Below, piece by piece: positions 58,719 through 64,000 of a stretch of DNA of 64,000 nucleotides; within the stretch, counting starts at the first letter, position 1, and each line of letters begins with the position of its first letter. This DNA is from Asterias amurensis (taxonomy: Eukaryota; Echinodermata; Asteroidea; Forcipulatida; Asteriidae). The translations under genes were made by a program, and so were the position numbers. The stretch covers positions 26,591,501 through 26,655,500 of the forward strand of contig NC_092650.1 of assembly GCF_032118995.1 (NCBI RefSeq), given 5' to 3'. The notes beneath the pieces were generated by a model, which made no database searches, had not been told where the DNA came from, and saw only the letters and a program-made list of their open reading frames with translations.

Positions 58719-59760
58719 CCCTTTCAATACCATTGTCGAGTTTACTCGACCGCGCAATGCAAGCGCTTCCTTACCATTGTCGAGAAAACTCGACCGTGCG
58801 TTGTGTAGTCGCTCCGTCCCAATGTCGAGAAAACTCGACAGAAAAAAGCATTGCCTTTGAGAGATTGTATTTAATTTGTTTGGCGCCCTCTGTTGTTAGG
58901 TTTAATATAGACGGGTTGCTTGTTTACCAAGCATTACAATGGTATGTATTGTATAGGGGGTCGCCATTATGATTTTCTGAGAAAAGTACACCTCAAGATT
59001 TCACGCTTCCGTTTTTTTTTCGTCAAAAATCCCCATCATGTCTGCTCATTGCACGGAGGTTTTGGCTTATATGTTTGCCTATAGTGACTCTATAAAAAGA
59101 CTTGGGAAGTTCTATCAACGTATCTAGTGAACATTAGGCATCAAATCGTGGTATTTCGTTCCCAGACATGCAGTCAGATGATGACAAAACCGGACTATAT
59201 ACCAACGGTAGCTAAGTGGACCGAGCACGTAACCCGTTCAACGCCGTGGGCTTGGGCGTGCATGGCGGGCGGGCGGACCCACTCGTGCTGGTCGAAGTGA
59301 CCGTGGTAGCTGAACACTTTCAAAACAGATAAGATTTTCAGCAAAATAGGTTCCGATTATGGTACAAATGAAAATAGAAGCCTATAATAAAAACGGTTAT
59401 ATTTTCTGAGAAGTTTTTACAAACTTTTCTTGAGGAAAAATAGGTTGAAAATCTTGTTGTTTTCCTTGAGACAGAAATCCCGAATAAAAATAGAAGTATT
59501 TCTTTTTCAGCCAGAAATCTTGCAAACAAAATTAAGATAATATATACAAATTTGACATCGTAGGAAAGGTCATTTCATATGCTACAAATTGCATGCACAA
59601 AGTGTCTTCCCACAGAAAATCAAGATTGAAAACAGTACACACTGCAAACTGTGTTATATTTTTTTTAGTGTGAAAAAATACGGTACACAGCATTGTGACC
59701 TTTGTCAACAATGCGGTATCCGGTTGGGCGCTTGCAATAAACAATGTGGTATTGAAAGGG
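58719..59760 (+). mobile_element. piggyBac-like element, internally deleted relic
   Basis: Starts CCCTTTCAATACCATTGTCG and ends TGGTATTGAAAGGG, a 14-bp terminal inverted repeat, with TTAA immediately outside on both sides (58715-58718, 59761-59764). Near the left end the 17-bp palindrome tgtcgag(aaa/ttt)actcgac occurs three times (58734, 58779, 58823). Close to the right end the plus strand encodes a Cys/His-rich stretch (HCKLC … CDLCQQCGIRLGACNKQC) resembling the zinc-binding C-terminal domain of piggyBac transposases. No DDD catalytic core is present, so the 1042-bp copy cannot be autonomous. Confidence 0.8.
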
Positions 59761-59764
59761 TTAA

Positions 59765-60320
59765 ATATTACCTGGCTAAAAAAGCTGGACAGTCATACTA
59801 CTATTACCTAAAGAGTAATGGCTTTAAATACATCACTAATAATTTTGTTTTTATTAGCAACGTTATATTTGTTTCTCTGTTTACAAGAGTCACTCCAAAT
59901 TGTGGTAATTTATTTCAAGTATCACTTGAGGGCGCTCTGTTAAGCGAAACTACAAGTTAGACTGGTGCGTCGTCATGGAATTTTAGTATCCCGTACTCGT
60001 GGTCAGCGTCAGGAAACTAGGACTAGCACAGAAAGAAGAGCAGACGACATGTTGCATGTCTTGCAAAATGTAGTGGCGGGAGACTTCAATTAAGTGAAAC
60101 TTCTCCTAAAATGCCAAGGCAGAAGTCGATTTTTTTTTAAGAAAGGGGTCGTTTTATCCATGCGTATCGTCAGAAAAGACTCACTGTAATTGGAGGCGGC
60201 CGTTCAGATCATAAAAAAGGCAACATTGCAGGGGCCGTTCTGCAACCCGTGGCGGTAAGTTAAACTCACGTGTTATCCCACTACACTTGTAACCCTGGGA
60301 TTGATTTCACATTACTAAGG
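59765..60320. other. Spacer without a recognised gene
   Basis: A donor-like gtggcg|gtaagt lies near 60253 on the plus strand without a supporting frame. Confidence 0.35.
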
Positions 60321-60440
60321 CCGTGTCCGAATAGCTACGGCCACGTATATAGATTTCCGCGTCATCGTGTGTTGAAGTATAGGACGTCCTTAGCAACACA
60401 CATAACAACAGTCGTAGCCGTCGCCGTAGCCTGGTAGCCG
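60321..60440. mobile_element. Possible foldback MITE fragment
   Basis: ggccgtgtccgaatagctac at the left and gtcgtagccgtcgccgtagc at the right suggest inverted ends of the ccgtagc type, but the arms pair only in part. Confidence 0.4.
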
Positions 60441-62410
60441 CCAAATCATCCTAAAAAGATGAGGTGTCCGTATACCATTATCATCGTGAATTGTTATGTG
60501 ACATCATGTTTGACTTGGAAGTTGAAACTGATATGTTTAAGACAAATCTCAGCTGTTTGTAAAATCGGCCGCAAAGGGATGGTCCCATTTTCCTGGCACT
60601 GCTTGATAGAATTCTGCACCCACACCATACTCCGTATAATTTTACTCTGCAAGTATAGTTTTACTCTGCATAGCAGTGCCTTGAACTTGGCTCTGGTTCT
60701 TACAGGCAAGTGAATAAACTTCCCCTTTTCAGCTGATTGCCTTTTTTTTTGGGGGGGGGGGGGTTCCTTTTTTTCACTTTTTGTGTACAAAAGTAGGAAT
60801 TTTGTCTTTTCCTCCTTGTTTTCCCTGGTTTTCTCTTTTCCTCTTTTTTTTCATGGATAGTTACTCACATGCCTGTTCTTCAAAATGTGGAAAGAGTAGA
60901 AGAACAATAAATGAAGTAAACCAACTTTTAAAAAAATATGTGCGACAGAAAATCTTTTAATGCGAAGCAAATTGTAAAATCCACTGTAAATGTATCACCT
61001 TTTTGCAAGTCGGCCTATTCTCTAAGGCATGAGCAATTATGGCAAAAAGTATTATGGCGATCAAAATTAAAAGCTTTCGAAGTGAAAACATAACTGCTTT
61101 TAACTTTTGAGGGATAGATTTCCGATTAATGCTGAAACCTTTCATTCCTTCGAACTACTCAAGCAGAAAACTTTTTTGCTTAACGATTTTCTGCTAAGCA
61201 AAATAAACTGTCACGTATGGCGCACACGAGTTGGTAAACCTTATAATAAGGTAAACCTTATTCTGATAAGCGTAATTATGTTTTGCTTACTGCTGTGCTA
61301 CTTTTTGTGGATGAGCATTTCTATTAAAAGTGGGCCTAGACCTTTCGATGGCCTGCGCATTTAAAATTACAAAATTGCCTCGAAGAAGTTCAACCGGCTC
61401 TCGAATTTCTTTATTTTTTATTTATAACTCACTCCTTTTAGCTGCGTTGAATAGAAACCAACATGACATAAATAAAATACAATGTAAAACGATTGTTTTT
61501 TCTTGGTGTACGTACAGATCGGGACTCGTTGCAGCGGCAATCGGAATAATAATATAAAAAAACATTAATAATTTATTGTGGGACCCTGAGATGATTATCA
61601 ATCGATTTAAGCAGGGGTTTAGACAGAAATAGATCTCTGGACAACAAATTGTTATACTTGTATGGATTTTACAACTCTGTGTTTTTATTTTGTAGAATTT
61701 AACACATTTTCAGAATAATTATTTGTGAGTCCTGCATTTTTTGGTAGACAAACAGCAACATGCCAAATTGTAATGCCAAGCCCTAATCGTGTTTGGAAAA
61801 AAACAATACATGTTCACTTCGGATTTTTTAGTCGTGCTTGCTGTTGTGTTCATAAATCAAAATTCAAAATTCACGTTTTTTTAATTAAATATCACAACAT
61901 TTAATACTTAAAACCCACCTTCTTACAAATATAAACTTTAACACTGAACTATTGTTTGCCCATCAAGTAGCTAAAATAGATGAGAAACATCTGTACCATT
62001 ATTATAAATATACCGACTACAATGTCTATAGCGGTAAAGGCAAACAATATATAGCCTATACGTTTTCGTCAATGTTATTAACATCCTAATAAAAAAAAAC
62101 TGTACAAAATGGTCCGAAACTTTTCCATTTATAAAACAGACCATCGATGGGATACGGGTACAAACAATCTTCACAGTAATTCAGAAGTGCCATCAAACTG
62201 CCATGCGATAAATAACAGGTTGTTCCATTGACTATTTTAGTTGCAAAACGCAAAACTCTCTATGAAAATGAACCCAGTGCTACATTTTTTATTAACATAC
62301 AAAATCAATTGAGTCTCTTGTAAAAGAAAAAGGGGAAAATCCTCTCTGTACAAGCTTGCCATAGGCACGTCTGTGTGTAATAATCAGAAGTCATAGAAAC
62401 TATACGTACA
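60441..62410. other. Long spacer without a recognised gene
   Basis: Poly-T then poly-G tract near 60746-60764; gctaagca-type repeat at about 61155-61330; otherwise AT-rich. No frame with a recognisable domain. Confidence 0.4.
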
Positions 62411-62730
62411 TTAAAGGAACACGTTGCCTTGGATCGGACGAGTTGGTCAATAAAAAGCGTTTAAAAACCGTTTGTTATGAAGTGTATATGGTTGGAACGA
62501 TGTTTTAAAAGTAGAATATAATGATCCACACAAGTAGCTCTCAAAATTGCACGGTTTTCTTTTTACGTCGCGAACTATGTCGGTCGGCCATTTATTGGAG
62601 TCAAAATTTTGACTCCCATAAATGGCCGACCGTGTTATTGGACGAAGTAAAAAGAATATTTTATAATAAACGGTCACAAAACGCTTTTCAAAGACCAACT
62701 CGACCCATTCAAGGCAACGTGTTCCTTTAA
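62411..62730. mobile_element. MITE family 2, complete
   Basis: TTAAAGGAACACGTTGCCTT to AAGGCAACGTGTTCCTTTAA with TTAA on both sides. The central hairpin is gtcggccatttattggagtc / gactcccataaatggccgac. One arm is shorter than in the 41983 copy (about 60 bp deleted near 62655). Confidence 0.93.
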
Positions 62731-63076
62731 CAAAACAAAACAACTTCTCGCAAAATTAAAACTGATCAGTAAAATGAAAGATCCTCCCATGCATGATTCA
62801 TTCGCCAACTGCAGTTCCTTATTCGAGCCACAGTTAAATCTAATAATTGTTTAAGACTATAAAAACAAATTAAAAACATTCAAGCAAGGCATGAGTATCT
62901 CATAATGCTAACATCACTCTACAATTACGTATCAAAGTAGTAAACTTTTTTACTATAAGTCTTAATTCATTAGTTATTATGAAATCAGCACTCAGAGCTG
63001 TGACCGATTTTAATACCCAAAATATTAAAATTGCTCTTAATTCGAATGGTCATAGCAATCAGTTTGTTATTTATGC
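62731..63076. other. Spacer without a recognised gene
   Basis: AT-rich, nothing recognised. Confidence 0.4.
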
Positions 63077-63212
63077 TTAAAGGTTCACGTTGTCTTCGAT
63101 CGGGCGAGTTGGTCTATGAAAAGTAATTTGAAAACCGTTTGTCATGAAATGCATATGGTTAGAATGAGAAAGATGTTTTATAGACCAACTCGCCCGATCC
63201 GTGTCCCTTTAA
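63077..63212. mobile_element. MITE family 2, strongly deleted
   Basis: TTAAAGGTTCACGTTGTCTT at the left; right end tagaccaactcgcccgatcc followed by gtgtccctttaa. Only the outer arms remain, the central hairpin is gone, giving a 136-bp derivative. Confidence 0.8.
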
Positions 63213-63283
63213 GTTTGGGTATGCCCACCAAGTGAGAATACTGGTATTAGACAATTATTACCAAACGTGCCCAGTGCCTTTAA
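63213..63283. mobile_element. MITE family 1 right-end fragment
   Basis: ccaccaagtgagaatactgg and attaccaaacgtgcccagtg, closing CCTTTAA, directly abutting the deleted family 2 element. Confidence 0.75.
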
Positions 63284-63506
63284 GTAAACGATCTGAATAC
63301 CTTCGAACACAATATTTGTATACTTGTTGGGCACAATCATTTTCAAGCTTCAAGTCACCTAGAAGTGGTATTTTGTCAAAATAAGCTTTTGTCACTAATG
63401 TTGTGATGAGTGGAATGTGAATAAACAGTTAACGAATGTTCTACAAAATTAGTTCTTATCTTATTTACAAATTTAAGAATATGCCCGACCCGAGACGGCG
63501 CTGTTC

Positions 63507-63806
63507 GTGACGTCAATCGAGGCGCGATATTTGAAGAGAAAATGCTGCACAGCACTGAAAAAGACATCGGACCGGACCACTAGGCACTGTTGCTATTGTG
63601 AGTCTGACCAGCCATGCAGACTGACCACACCTTTACTTGGTTTGCTGCATCCAGCAGCAATACATTTGGTCGGCGTTGCCGGAAAATGCAAGAAGAAGAA
63701 AAAAAACTGTTTTCGTAACGTACAAACTCACGACTTGGATGTGCATGTACTTTGCACGTGTGTTTACTCTACGCATCAAGGCAAAGTCTGCCTCGATTGA
63801 CGTCAC
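63507..63806. mobile_element. 300-bp element with 17-bp perfect inverted ends
   Basis: gtgacgtcaatcgaggc at 63507-63523 and its exact complement gcctcgattgacgtcac at 63790-63806. The interior is unique within the window. Its 97-codon frame is Cys-rich but matches no domain I can name and depends on the inverted end for its start, so no gene is called. Confidence 0.65.
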
Positions 63807-63904
63807 TTAAGCGGTATAGGAGGAATCAACCACTCAAACAACTTTCTATTTTTTAAACATATAAATCGTTACAAACAATTACTAAAAAATCGTTTTAGTG
63901 TGAC

Positions 63905-64000
63905 TTAAAGGCAGTGGACACTATTGGTAATTACTCAAAATAATTATTGGCATAAAACCTTTCTTGGTGACGAGTAATGGGGAGAAGTTGATGGTATAAA
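63905..64000. mobile_element. MITE family 1, cut by window edge
   Basis: TTAAAGGCAGTGGACACTAT, then ggtgacgagtaatggggaga. Left quarter only. Confidence 0.9.

Noticed and set aside
63507..63800. Cys-rich 97-codon protein (THAP- or zinc-finger-like)
   Set aside because: Cysteine spacing fits no family I know, and the frame starts inside a terminal inverted repeat.
25210..63999. CRISPR-like array suggested by many similar interspersed units
   Set aside because: Units are 300-400-bp TTAA-flanked foldback transposons, irregularly spaced, in animal DNA.

Overview
The window is animal nuclear DNA. Genes are split by GT-AG introns, intergenic space is AT-rich, and the sequence is crowded with short foldback transposons (MITEs), tRNA-derived SINEs and decayed LINE ends. 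Orthologues of MTSS1 and ZNFX1, plus the style of the repeats, suggest a deuterostome invertebrate. I infer an echinoderm, most likely a sea star, but nothing here proves the species.

Layout. (1) 1-15133: intron or flank of an MTSS1-like gene, with repeats only. (2) 15134-20643, minus strand: the first three coding exons of MTSS1, which encode the start of its I-BAR (IMD) domain. The large intron between exons 1 and 2 holds an 861-bp foldback element. (3) 20644-28025: spacer with a 3 x 101-bp tandem repeat, a perfect 92-bp-arm palindrome, a tRNA-derived SINE and a pair of foldback elements, one of which was invaded by a second MITE. (4) 28026-36034, minus strand: ZNFX1-like gene A (2241 aa when spliced). 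(5) 36035-47452: an 11.4-kb spacer between the divergent paralogues, built of MITEs, a two-copy and a three-copy tandem duplication, and candidate 5' exons. (6) 47453-54187, plus strand: ZNFX1-like gene B (2157 aa when spliced). (7) 54188-64000: no recognised gene; a LINE relic, several MITEs, a nested SINE and a piggyBac-like deletion derivative inserted exactly at the end of another MITE.

Genes A and B are head-to-head paralogues with the same two-coding-exon structure and the same intron phase. Each encodes a Trp-Arg-rich N-terminus, a helical ARM-like region, an SF1 helicase split by an acidic linker, a run of NFX1-type zinc fingers, and a C-terminal finger resembling the RZ type. From the Walker A codons through the acidic linker the two copies are almost identical even at silent sites, while flanking parts differ clearly, which suggests gene conversion. 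B has lost two in-frame zinc-finger segments relative to A.

Internal duplications preserve empty insertion sites for several mobile elements. They show directly that (a) the commonest MITE and a related one insert at TTAA, (b) another makes a 9-bp target duplication, and (c) another makes a 2-3 bp AT/TA-type duplication. Five MITE families begin TTAAAG; three of them fit the TTAAAGGRR end described for T2/Kolobok-type elements.
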